Source of the DNA: Nitrospirota bacterium
GTDB lineage: Bacteria > Nitrospirota > Thermodesulfovibrionia > UBA6902
Length of the DNA: 33,837 bases
Direction: 5' to 3'
Assembly (NCBI GenBank): GCA_016222915.1
Contig: JACRQA010000018.1
Location: 1 to 33,837 of the forward strand
Part shown: in pieces, positions 8,607-17,766 of the stretch
Layout of the letters: every line of letters begins with the position of its first letter
How positions within the stretch are numbered: the stretch's first letter is position 1
Program-made: the position numbers and the translations under genes
Notes under the pieces: generated by a model
What the model saw: the letters and a program-made list of their open reading frames with translations, nothing else
The model's database searches: none
What the model was told of the DNA's origin: nothing

Positions 8607-9047
8607 ATGAGAATTACACCGTTAGATATACAACAGAGAAAATTCAGGAAAAAGTTTAAAGGCTATGATCTGGAAGAAGTGCATTCATTTCTGCAACTCA
8701 TCAGCGAGGAAGTGGAAGAGGTACGCAGGGAAAATGCCGCTTTAAAAGAAGAGGCGAGGGGTACCGAAAACCAGTTGAAGGAATTCCTTGCCCTGGAAGT
8801 CGCGCTGAGAGACACAGTCATAAAGACCCAGGAATTCGTGGAGACTTACAGGGAGAGTACGAGAAAAAATGCGGAGCTTCTTCAAAAAGATGCTGAATTA
8901 AAGGCAGAAGAAATATTGAAGGAGCTGCAGCAGAAGATCGTCAAGATACACGAGGAGATAACCTCGCTGAAGGGGATCAGAAAACACTTTAAGGAGCAAA
9001 TGACGGAATTGATTGAAAGCTACCTGGGGAAGGTTGAAGTAAGATAA
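8607..9047 (+). CDS. DivIVA domain-containing protein
   Basis: 146 aa; MRITPLDIQQRKFRKKFKGYDLEEVHSFLQLISEEVEEV followed by long coiled coil. Confidence 0.88.
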   Translation: MRITPLDIQQRKFRKKFKGYDLEEVHSFLQLISEEVEEVRRENAALKEEARGTENQLKEFLALEVALRDTVIKTQEFVETYRESTRKNAELLQKDAELKAEEILKELQQKIVKIHEEITSLKGIRKHFKEQMTELIESYLGKVEVR

Positions 9048-9266
9048 CCTTAATGTTGCATAAATAAGGCGAGCGGCCTTGCCGCAAAACCTTTACAATG
9101 CGATAGGATGTTGGAATTAAACTTTGGCTGCAGGGCGTAACGCTTAGTGAAGTTCAGAAAGATATTACTTATGCTTTTATGAATCTCGCTGAGGTATCGC
9201 AGGTAAAGCTTTTCCGTCAAGCCCGCTCACCTTATATGGGTAATTTAATGCAACTGTAAGTATAAA

Positions 9267-11582
9267 TCAGATACGGTTGAATATTACGTCGTGCAATAAT
9301 TCACTCAGGGTCTCAATTTGGTATGGCTTTGTAATAACGCTGCAGAAACCATGCTTTTTGTAATTCGCCATTATAGGGTCCGTCGAATAGCCGCTTGACA
9401 CAATTACCCTGGCTTCAGGGTCTATTTCCAGCAATTTCCCCACAGCTTCCTTCCCCCCCATTCCATCGCGGATGGTCAAGTCCATAATGACCGCATCAAA
9501 AGGTCCGGAGGACATGGCCTGCTTGTAAATATTGATTGCCTGGACACCGTCTTTGGCAAGTTCTACTTTATAACCGATTGTTATGAGCGTCCTGCTGACT
9601 GATGTCAATATGTTTTCATCATCATCCATCAACAGGATTTTTCCGTCACCTTCGATAAGCACAGGATTTTTTTCCGACGTCACCGGAAGTTGTGTGCCGA
9701 CGGCCGGCAGATAAATATGGAAGCTCGATCCCTTACCTACCTCGGAATCCACGGCAATATATCCGTCATGGTTTTTTATGATCGCGTATGTGCTGGAAAG
9801 CCCGAGACCGTTCCCATTCTGCTTTGTCGTGAAATAAGGGTCAAATATATTCTGAAGATGCTCTTTCGGTATGCCTATCCCCTGGTCTTTAATAGTGACC
9901 TTTATAAATTGCCTGCCGGGCAAAGGCAATGCGCTTTGCTCATCTATGATGACGTTTTCAGCGCTTATCGTGATTTTCCCGACATCAAGCATGGCCTGAC
10001 GGGCGTTGATAATTAAATTGAAAATGACTTGATTGATCTGTCCCTCATCTATCTCAACCGCCCATAAATCCTGAGGGATGAAAAATTCATAGCCGACATC
10101 GGACCCTCTCAGCACGATGCGGGCCGCATCTTTCAACTGTTTTGCAATAGACGCTATCTTCTTTATCGGCGCGCCGCCTTTGGAAAAAGTCAGAAGCTGG
10201 CTTGTCAGATCTTTTGCGCGGCGACAGGCTTCTTCAGCGTCTGTCAATATCTCAAAAATGTTTTTTGGGATGCCCGATGACATCTTCGCCAGCGCGATGT
10301 TGCCGACAATTGAAGTTATGATATTGTTGAAATCATGGGCTATTCCTCCTGCCAGGATGCCTACGGATTCGAGTTTCTGGATTTTCAACTGTTCTTCTTC
10401 GATTTTCTTGCGCTCGGTAATATCCACCATGATAGTCATAATTTGAGAAGTCTCACCCCGGGAGTTTCGGAGAGCGGTAGAGTGTATATACCCCCAGATG
10501 AGTTCGCCATCTTTTTTAATATACCTTTTTTCCATTCTGTAACCTTCGCTTTTCCCTTCCAGCACTTCCTGATTAAGGTCCATGTTTTTCCTCATATCTT
10601 CCGGATATGAAATCTCTGCTATCGACAGACCGGCAAGCTCTTCCCTTGTGTATCCTAAAAAGTTATGGAATGCAGAATTGAATGTTGCAAACTTTAAGTT
10701 TTTGTTCAGCGGAGACGCTTCGATCGGATAAATTATTATTCCTGTAGGAGACATTTCAAAGAATGTCCTGAACTTTTCTTCGCTCTGCCGCAAGGCCTCT
10801 TCCACTTCTCTGCGCTCCGTGATTTCTTTTTGAATATTTCCATACGCTTCTTTAATGCCGGCGCTCATGGCATTAAAGTGGTTTGCGAGCTCCCCGAATT
10901 CCGTCTTGTCTTTATATGAAATCGAGGCCCCGTATTCACCTGATGTAATCATCCTTGTAGCATTTACAAGGGCATTGATGGGCCTTGTGACGGAGTTTAT
11001 CAGTCTTATTGCGACCAGGATGCTGAGAAGAAGGGTCACAAAGATTGTCGCAAACAGGATGATCTTTACATAGTTGATATTGGACATGGCCACATCTGTT
11101 TTTTCAGCAAGGCTTGTTGTTGCGCTATGAGACATATGTTCAGTCACTTCTATGAGTTTGTCGCCCAGAGTGACCGCGTTTTTTTTCAATTTCAATAACC
11201 TGTCTGCATTTGCCCCCGTGGTCAGGAAATAGCTCAGCTCGGTCTCGTAATCTTTCACAATGGACTGCATGTTTACTATCCGGTCGACGAGGTTTTGCGG
11301 GTGGTGGCAGGAAGAGCATTTGTTCGCTGATTCCTCAAGCTTCACGACGTTAAAAACAATTGAATCAATATCTGAGGCAAACGGGGTGTTCACCGTGAGA
11401 AGGTTGGATTGAACGGTCTGAATATTTATAATGAGGGACCGTCTGAGCTCCTCCACCTGATAAAGCTCAATGAGGCGTTTCAGTTCCGAGGTAGTGCCGG
11501 TTATATAAACTACCCCCAGCACGGCGCCGACCGAAAAGAATAACAAAAGGGCAAATAATGATAATATGATTTTTTTCTTCAT
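9267..11582 (-). CDS. Hybrid sensor histidine kinase: periplasmic CXXCH sensor, HAMP, PAS, HisKA/HATPase, receiver
   Basis: 771 aa; two TM segments flanking KCSSCHHPQN; HAMP (NSVTRPINALVNATRMI); PAS; H-box GGIAHDFNNIITS; ATPase GNGLGLSST; REC ILLMDDDENILTSV...MDLTIRDGMGGKEA. Confidence 0.9.
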   Translation of the reverse strand: MKKKIILSLFALLLFFSVGAVLGVVYITGTTSELKRLIELYQVEELRRSLIINIQTVQSNLLTVNTPFASDIDSIVFNVVKLEESANKCSSCHHPQNLVDRIVNMQSIVKDYETELSYFLTTGANADRLLKLKKNAVTLGDKLIEVTEHMSHSATTSLAEKTDVAMSNINYVKIILFATIFVTLLLSILVAIRLINSVTRPINALVNATRMITSGEYGASISYKDKTEFGELANHFNAMSAGIKEAYGNIQKEITERREVEEALRQSEEKFRTFFEMSPTGIIIYPIEASPLNKNLKFATFNSAFHNFLGYTREELAGLSIAEISYPEDMRKNMDLNQEVLEGKSEGYRMEKRYIKKDGELIWGYIHSTALRNSRGETSQIMTIMVDITERKKIEEEQLKIQKLESVGILAGGIAHDFNNIITSIVGNIALAKMSSGIPKNIFEILTDAEEACRRAKDLTSQLLTFSKGGAPIKKIASIAKQLKDAARIVLRGSDVGYEFFIPQDLWAVEIDEGQINQVIFNLIINARQAMLDVGKITISAENVIIDEQSALPLPGRQFIKVTIKDQGIGIPKEHLQNIFDPYFTTKQNGNGLGLSSTYAIIKNHDGYIAVDSEVGKGSSFHIYLPAVGTQLPVTSEKNPVLIEGDGKILLMDDDENILTSVSRTLITIGYKVELAKDGVQAINIYKQAMSSGPFDAVIMDLTIRDGMGGKEAVGKLLEIDPEARVIVSSGYSTDPIMANYKKHGFCSVITKPYQIETLSELLHDVIFNRI

Positions 11583-11670
11583 TTGCGGTTTATCTTTTTC
11601 TGTAATTCATGGCGCTTGGTCCGGCTGTATATGCGATAATGAATTCGCAAAACATCCCCTGGAGTTATCC

Positions 11671-14334
11671 TTAGCAAGCCATTACGCTGCGCAATAACGC
11701 GCTAAGGTCCTCGATTTCATAAGGTTTGGGAATTACGCCGTAAAAGCCGTACTTCCTGTAATCAGACATTATCGGGTCATTAAAATATCCGCTTGATACG
11801 ATTGCCTTCACCCCGGGATCTATTCTCAGTAAATTTTGCATTGTTTCCTGTCCACCCATGCCTCCGCGTATGGTCAAGTCCATGATGACTGTGTCAAAGG
11901 GGGTCCCGGATTTTTTCGCCTTTTCATATAAGATAATGGCCTCGTCGCCGTTAGAGGCGATTTCCACTTCATAACCCAAATGCCTGAGCATTTTGCATAC
12001 AGTGGTCCTTACGGAATATTCATCGTCCATGAGCAGAATTTTGCCTTCCCCTCTGCGGACCTTATCTCTTTCATGGGTGTTGACGGGGAACTTATCTTTT
12101 GACGCAGGCAGGTATATGGTAAATGTGGTCCCCCTGCCGACTTCAGAACAAACATCTATATATCCATTGTGGTTCTTGATTATGGAAAAAGTCGTTGCCA
12201 GCCCCAGGCCGCTTCCCTCGCGCTTTGTCGTAAAGTAAGGATCAAATATTTTTTTGATATGATCGCCGGGTATGCCTATGCCCTGGTCTTTTACAGAGAT
12301 TTTTAAATATTCGCCGTAACTCAAAGACATTACGTTTTCGGCTGTTATTACGATATTCTCAGCGGTAATTTCTATGCAACCCCCTTCCGGCATTGCCTGT
12401 AATGCGTTGATGACAAGATTATGAATGACCTGGGCGATCTGTCCTTCATCGACTTCAACAGGCCACAGGTCATCCGGGATAGAGAAAAAACAGTTGATGT
12501 GAGATCCCCTCGATGCGAAATTGGCAGAATTTATTATGAGCTCCTCCACTCGTGCCACTTTCTTAACAGGCGCCCCGCCTTTGGAAAAGGTGAGCAGTTG
12601 TTTGGTCAGGTTTTTGGCCTGAAAACACGCCTTTTCAGCATCGATCAAAATCTCTGACAGCCTGCTGCCGGAATCCACTGACACCTTTGCAAGTGAGATG
12701 CTTCCTGAAATTGTAGTCAATATGTTATTGAAGTCATGAGCTATCCCCCCGGCCATGATCCCGACCGATTCGAGCTTCTCAATATTCTGGAGTTCTTCCT
12801 CCATTTTCTTCCGCTCAGTAATGTCACGGATAATACCCTGATAGCCGAAGATTTTCCCGTCGTTCGTCCTGCGTAATGTCGAGGTGACAAGGCAGTCCAT
12901 CAGTTTGCCGGATTTTTTGCGTAGCTTGACCGGATAGTCCCTGACAAATTCTTTTTCCTCTACCGCCTGCTGGAATTTTTTCCGGTCCTCGGGATGAATA
13001 TAAAGCTGGTTGGTATTAAGGTTCATTATTTCCAGCTTGGAGTAACCGAAGAGGTCCAGCCCTGTCTGATTGATATCGATGAACTTTCCGTCGCGATTAT
13101 ATAAAAAGATCGCGTCCCTGGATTCCTCAAAAAGCAGGCGATATCTCTCTTCACTTTCCCTCAGTGCCTCCTCAGCGGTCTTACGCTGCGTTATGTCCCT
13201 GAATGTCAGCCGCATGCCGCCGAATTTCCGATAGTTGTCATAAATAGCCATTGCATGAATGGCCACGTGCAGCTTTTCCCCGGTCTTTTTAATTAACTGT
13301 CCCTGGTCGATAAAAACCGAGCCTTCACGCGAGATTTTATCAAAGCTCTTTTCCAGCTCCTCCCAGGTCGCGGTGGCGCATATGTTTTTTATATGTGAAT
13401 CCGTGAGCTCCTCAGGCGTATAACCGAGGAGCAGGCACCCGTATGTGTTTGAGAGCTTGATATGATAATCGACATCGATGGAGTGGATAATGTCCGTTGA
13501 GCTTTCTACGATTTCCAGGTATCGTTCTTCCGATTCTTTTAACTGCTGCTTTAAAATGTCCTGGGCCTCCTGAAGCTTGGTCCTTATCTCCCAGTTGAAA
13601 ATTGACAGCATCCCTGCCAACGCCCACGCTGCGATAACTGAACAAACTGCGCGAAAAGCCTGTACAGGGACCCTGACCGTTGTCAGGAATGAATCAGTGT
13701 TCAGTACATTGGCCGGGAAAAAATTTCCATGCGGTACGATCAGGCCGCCGAGAATACCGTATATAAAGAATGCAACACTTGCCGTGAAGAAATATTTTTT
13801 TACATTCAGGTGTCTTAAGGTCGCTTCCTCGGTGTAATAATATGAATGAAACCCCAATCCGATTAAGATGCCTCCCGGAAGGCCCAACAGATAACGTGTC
13901 CAAATGCTTCCCCCCTTCCAGAAGTCCTCAGACGATAAGCCTGCAATACAAATAATTATCAGGGCGCCAGGGAGGAGCCACCATTTAAGTGGTACGGCAA
14001 TCTTTTTTCGCAGGCTTGAAGACGTAGGTATTTTGAGCCGGAAAAGTCTCCTGCCGAATTCAAACAGGGCAATATATGAAATAACAAGGACGAACCAGCG
14101 AACAATATCAAATGTAGGGTTACGGCCTTTAATGATCGACCACATATCCAGAAATTCATTTATTCCATGTGTTATGCCGAAGGCAGCCAGCAACCAGAGG
14201 ATATTGGCGATTTCAAATTCGCTCATTTTTTTGGGCTGTAAGAGGACGCTGATACCCATTACGACAAAGGCGAAACCATAGATAAAAAATACGATATCCA
14301 GATTATGGTAAAACAATTGATGATGTAGGTCCAT
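11671..14334 (-). CDS. Hybrid sensor histidine kinase: N-terminal multi-TM sensor, two PAS, HisKA/HATPase, receiver
   Basis: 887 aa; about 7 hydrophobic helices at N-terminus; two PAS domains; H-box GGIAHDFNNILTT; ATPase GSGLGLATTF; REC ILLMDDEYSVRTTV...MDLTIRGGMGGQET. Confidence 0.9.
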   Translation of the reverse strand: MDLHHQLFYHNLDIVFFIYGFAFVVMGISVLLQPKKMSEFEIANILWLLAAFGITHGINEFLDMWSIIKGRNPTFDIVRWFVLVISYIALFEFGRRLFRLKIPTSSSLRKKIAVPLKWWLLPGALIIICIAGLSSEDFWKGGSIWTRYLLGLPGGILIGLGFHSYYYTEEATLRHLNVKKYFFTASVAFFIYGILGGLIVPHGNFFPANVLNTDSFLTTVRVPVQAFRAVCSVIAAWALAGMLSIFNWEIRTKLQEAQDILKQQLKESEERYLEIVESSTDIIHSIDVDYHIKLSNTYGCLLLGYTPEELTDSHIKNICATATWEELEKSFDKISREGSVFIDQGQLIKKTGEKLHVAIHAMAIYDNYRKFGGMRLTFRDITQRKTAEEALRESEERYRLLFEESRDAIFLYNRDGKFIDINQTGLDLFGYSKLEIMNLNTNQLYIHPEDRKKFQQAVEEKEFVRDYPVKLRKKSGKLMDCLVTSTLRRTNDGKIFGYQGIIRDITERKKMEEELQNIEKLESVGIMAGGIAHDFNNILTTISGSISLAKVSVDSGSRLSEILIDAEKACFQAKNLTKQLLTFSKGGAPVKKVARVEELIINSANFASRGSHINCFFSIPDDLWPVEVDEGQIAQVIHNLVINALQAMPEGGCIEITAENIVITAENVMSLSYGEYLKISVKDQGIGIPGDHIKKIFDPYFTTKREGSGLGLATTFSIIKNHNGYIDVCSEVGRGTTFTIYLPASKDKFPVNTHERDKVRRGEGKILLMDDEYSVRTTVCKMLRHLGYEVEIASNGDEAIILYEKAKKSGTPFDTVIMDLTIRGGMGGQETMQNLLRIDPGVKAIVSSGYFNDPIMSDYRKYGFYGVIPKPYEIEDLSALLRSVMAC

Positions 14335-14497
14335 GGAATCTCCCAGAGGTAACGTGCTGATAATATTTTAATCTTTAGTGCAATAAATTACAATAAAATC
14401 TTAGGGGTCAGCCTTAGAAAAGCCAGATGCTCTAAGAATAATTGCAAGTAGGGTCAATGCCATGATAGGGGTCGAAAACTCTCCGGGAATAGCGGGA

Positions 14498-14525
14498 GTA
14501 GGGGCATGGCGCGCCATGCCCCTGC
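14498..14525. repeat. Dispersed palindrome, copy 1 (GTAGGGGCATGGC/GCGCCATGCCCCTGC)
   Basis: 14501-14522 GGGGCATGGCGCGCCATGCCCC is a perfect palindrome; flanks extend pairing. A related copy lies at 23622-23649. Confidence 0.85.
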
Positions 14526-14586
14526 ATCCTGCGTGAATGGGCACCTGCATCTTGTTATTTTTATTGTGAAGCGGTTAAATTAATTC

Positions 14587-15099
14587 ATGGCTGTCCTGAA
14601 TATAATAAAGTATCCGGCAGAAGTGCTGAAGAAGAAAACAAAACCTGTCAGCGACTTTGGTCCCGGACTTCAAAAACTCATTGACGATATGATAGAGACC
14701 ATGTATGCCGCTCCAGGCGTCGGCCTGGCTGCAAATCAGGTCGGCGTATCAAAGCAGGTCACTGTCATAGATGTAAGCTCCAGGGATGAAACGAGCTCAT
14801 TGCTTGTGCTTGTTAATCCTGAAATTATCCACAAGGAAGGCGAAAACAGCTCTGAGGAAGGCTGCCTGAGCATTCCAGAATATACGACCGTTGTCAAGAG
14901 GGCTGAAATTGTAAAGGTAAAAGGTCTTGACCGCAATGGGGCCCCGATAGAGATAGAGGCTGAGGGACTACTGGCAAGGGCGCTTCAGCATGAAATTGAT
15001 CATCTCAACGGCTTTCTTCTGATAGACAGGATCGGGCGCATTAAACGTGAATTTTTCAAAAAGCGGTATGCAAGGGAGCATGCGATAAGTAACGGATAG
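14587..15099 (+). CDS. def: Peptide deformylase
   Basis: 170 aa; GVGLAANQVG, EEGCLSIPE, QHEIDHLNG motifs. Confidence 0.96.
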   Translation: MAVLNIIKYPAEVLKKKTKPVSDFGPGLQKLIDDMIETMYAAPGVGLAANQVGVSKQVTVIDVSSRDETSSLLVLVNPEIIHKEGENSSEEGCLSIPEYTTVVKRAEIVKVKGLDRNGAPIEIEAEGLLARALQHEIDHLNGFLLIDRIGRIKREFFKKRYAREHAISNG

Positions 15100-15156
15100 A
15101 AATCTTCGGTCATCAGTCAATATTACTCACGAATTACTGCAATACTTAAAAAGACA

Positions 15157-15290
15157 TTCTAAATCTCAAGCTCCAAAAATCAAATAATATCCAGGTCCCA
15201 ATTACCAAAAGGCCTTTTGCCGGCACATCCGGCATGTGGAAGATAAGTATTTATTTGTAATTTGGTATTTGGTTGTTGTAATTTTATATA
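15157..15290. repeat. AT-rich intergenic repeat-like element with imperfect inverted halves
   Basis: 'ctaaatctcaagctccaaaaatcaaataatatccaggtcccaattaccaaaa' and, inverted, 'ttatttgtaatttggtatttggttgttgtaatttt', flanking hairpin TGCCGG-cacat-CCGGCA (15218-15234). Confidence 0.45.
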
Positions 15291-15352
15291 CACTGAAATT
15301 TATTTAGCTTTGTTAATATGACGTCAGCGCTTGTACGATTAAAAAATATATC

Positions 15353-16276
15353 ATGAGACTTGTTTATTTCGGCACCCCGGAGTTTGCGGTATTACCTCTT
15401 CAGGAATTGCTGCGGGCGGGGCATGAAGTGCTTGCAGTCGTGACCCAGCCGGACAGGCAGAGCGGGCGTGGAAGGCATTTGAAATCCTGTCCTGTTAAGG
15501 TTGAAGCCCTGAACGCAGGTCTTACGATTTTGCAGCCCGGGAAGGTGAGGGAGCCTGATTTTATTCAAACGCTTAAGGTCTTAAATCCTTCGGCTATTGT
15601 TGTGGCCGCATACGGGCAGATACTTCCTGCAGCAATTATTCATTTGCCGGAACTTGGATGTATAAACATTCACGCGTCCCTTCTGCCGGCGTACCGCGGG
15701 GCCGCTCCTATTAACTGGGCCATAATCAATGGAGAGGAAAAAACCGGCATCAGCACCATGCTGATGGATGAAGGGATGGATACCGGCCCTGTCTTGTTAC
15801 AGGAGGAAACAGGGATATCAGCAGACGACACCGCGGGGACCCTTTCTCTCAGGCTGTCAAAGATAGGGGCGGAATTGTTGATCACGACCTTGAAGGGGCT
15901 GGAAAACGGAGAGGTGAGACCCGTCCCTCAAACCGGCGAGGCGTCATACGCGCCTTTGTTAAAAAAGGACGACGGGCTTATCGATTGGTCAAAACCAGCA
16001 GGGGAATTATGCAGATTTATAAACGGCATGAATCCCTGGCCCGGCGCATATAGTATACTTGAAAACGAAAGGGTCAAGATCATCAGGGCCGTGCCCCTCG
16101 CCGGAGATGCAGAGGCCGGGAAAATAGACAGGGCCGGCAAAGAGGACCTCGTTGTCGGCACAGGGAAGGGAAGGCTTTCCATTCTTGATATCCAGCCTTC
16201 AGGCAAGGCGGTCATGCCGGTCAAGGCCTTTTTACAGGGCAGGAGAATAAAAGAGGGGATGAGGTTTAGTATTTAG
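15353..16276 (+). CDS. fmt: Methionyl-tRNA formyltransferase
   Basis: 307 aa; MRLVYFGTPEFAVLPL, VTQPDRQSGRGR, INIHASLLPAYRGAAPINWAI. Confidence 0.97.
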   Translation: MRLVYFGTPEFAVLPLQELLRAGHEVLAVVTQPDRQSGRGRHLKSCPVKVEALNAGLTILQPGKVREPDFIQTLKVLNPSAIVVAAYGQILPAAIIHLPELGCINIHASLLPAYRGAAPINWAIINGEEKTGISTMLMDEGMDTGPVLLQEETGISADDTAGTLSLRLSKIGAELLITTLKGLENGEVRPVPQTGEASYAPLLKKDDGLIDWSKPAGELCRFINGMNPWPGAYSILENERVKIIRAVPLAGDAEAGKIDRAGKEDLVVGTGKGRLSILDIQPSGKAVMPVKAFLQGRRIKEGMRFSI

Positions 16277-16289
16277 CTGAAGAGTAACG

Positions 16290-16991
16290 ATGAAAAATTA
16301 TCTGAAACTGTCCGTTTACTTCATGTCCTTCCTCATTGTCGGGGCGGCGGCCGCATTTCTGGTTTTTAAAGTCGTTGGTTTTGATAAAGGCGGCGAGGTC
16401 CCCTTGATCGAAGGGAAGAGCCTGACAGAGGCTGCAGAGATATTGAACAGGAATAAATTGCTTTTGAGCGTTCAGGGGAAAGAATATAATGACGAAGTCC
16501 CTGAAGGCCGCATTATCAGCCAGAAGACAAAGCCGGGGGAGAGGGCCAAGCCTGGAGCATATGTAGAAGTGATTGTGAGCAAAGGCCGCGAGATGTATTC
16601 GATGCCTGCTTTTGAGGGGCAGATGATTGAAGACGCAAAACTGACGTTGAACAATCTCGGTATAAAGATAAAAAAGGTCACATCGGTCCATTCCGACTCC
16701 ATAGGAAAAGGCATGATCATTACCCAACGGCCTTTGCCCGGCAATACGGCAGGCAATGAAATCAATTTTCTCGTGAGCCTGGGTCCATATGCAAGGTCAT
16801 ACAGATGTCCTGCTTTTGTTAATATGGCAATAGATGACGCAAGGAAATTGGCAAAAGAGCTTGGCATTGAACTGGTGGAAAAGGAAAGCGGCAGCAAGGT
16901 CATATTTCAGAGGCCGGAGGCCGGGGCGGTCATTAAGAACGGGGACCAGGTGGAGGTCAAACTCGGCCGTGGATGGGGAGGGTGGTTTTAA
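16290..16991 (+). CDS. Membrane-anchored PASTA domain protein (three PASTA repeats, no kinase or transpeptidase)
   Basis: 233 aa; N-terminal TM; repeats EVPLIEGKSLTEAAEILNRNKL..., MPAFEGQMIEDAKLTLNNLGI..., CPAFVNMAIDDARKLAKELGI... Confidence 0.88.
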   Translation: MKNYLKLSVYFMSFLIVGAAAAFLVFKVVGFDKGGEVPLIEGKSLTEAAEILNRNKLLLSVQGKEYNDEVPEGRIISQKTKPGERAKPGAYVEVIVSKGREMYSMPAFEGQMIEDAKLTLNNLGIKIKKVTSVHSDSIGKGMIITQRPLPGNTAGNEINFLVSLGPYARSYRCPAFVNMAIDDARKLAKELGIELVEKESGSKVIFQRPEAGAVIKNGDQVEVKLGRGWGGWF

Positions 16992-17007
16992 AAATTAAGG
17001 AGGACTT

Positions 17008-17664
17008 ATGGTTAAGATAGCGCCGTCTATTTTGTCGGCAGATTTTTCCAGGCTGGGCGAAGAAGTCATTTCGGCTGAAAAGGCCGGCGCCGACCTGGTC
17101 CATGTAGATGTGATGGACGGTCATTTTGTGCCGAACATCACTATCGGGCCGCTTGTCGTGAAGGCCGTTAAAAAGGTTGTGTCCATTCCGCTTGACGTGC
17201 ATCTTATGATCGAAGACCCGGATAAATATGTCAGGGATTTTGCGGACAGCGGCGCTGATATAATTACCGTGCATCAGGAGGCATGTATACATTTGCACAG
17301 GACCATTCAGAACATAAAAGAGTGCGGGGTTAAGGCCGCTGTCTCCATAAATCCGGCGACCCCGGTCAGCACCATAGAGATTGTCCTCCCGTATGTTGAC
17401 ATGGTATTGATAATGTCCGTGAACCCCGGATTCGGAGGACAGAAGTTTATACCTGAAGCGCTTGCCAAGATCAGACAGTTGAAAGATATTATCAGCAGAA
17501 ATAATTACAAGGCTGAAATAGAAGTTGACGGAGGAGTAAACATCGACAATGTTGCGGAGGTAGTGAAGGCCGGCGCAGATATAGTCGTCATGGGGAGCGC
17601 CTTTTATAATTCCGATAACTACACTGATACGGTAAAGGCGGTTAGGGAAAGATGCAAGGGATGA
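17008..17664 (+). CDS. rpe: Ribulose-phosphate 3-epimerase
   Basis: 218 aa; IAPSILSADFSRLGEEV, HVDVMDGHFVPNITIGP, MSVNPGFGGQKFIP, EVDGGVN. Confidence 0.97.
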   Translation: MVKIAPSILSADFSRLGEEVISAEKAGADLVHVDVMDGHFVPNITIGPLVVKAVKKVVSIPLDVHLMIEDPDKYVRDFADSGADIITVHQEACIHLHRTIQNIKECGVKAAVSINPATPVSTIEIVLPYVDMVLIMSVNPGFGGQKFIPEALAKIRQLKDIISRNNYKAEIEVDGGVNIDNVAEVVKAGADIVVMGSAFYNSDNYTDTVKAVRERCKG

Positions 17665-17731
17665 GTTTAAGGGTTTTAAGAGTTTAAAGAGTTAAAAGAG
17701 TTAAAAGAGTTAAAAGAGTTAAAAGAGTTAA
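17663..17731. repeat. 9-bp tandem repeat (GAGTTAAAA), four exact units plus degenerate upstream units
   Basis: Exact units at 17689-17697, 17698-17706, 17707-17715, 17716-17724 and partial to 17731; degenerate gagtttaag/ggttttaag/agtttaaa from 17663. Confidence 0.95.
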
Positions 17732-17766
17732 CGTGCACCATGTAGTTTATATAACAGAGGAGAATA

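Noticed and set aside
9071-9096. Short GCGGC-ctt-GCCGC inverted repeat between DivIVA and kinase genes as a terminator
   Set aside because: Only 5-bp stem and followed by A-run on + strand; insufficient support in either direction.
16266-16727. 153-aa minus-strand ORF over the PASTA gene (and 16472-16903)
   Set aside because: Antisense to a clear PASTA protein; no recognisable motif or RBS.
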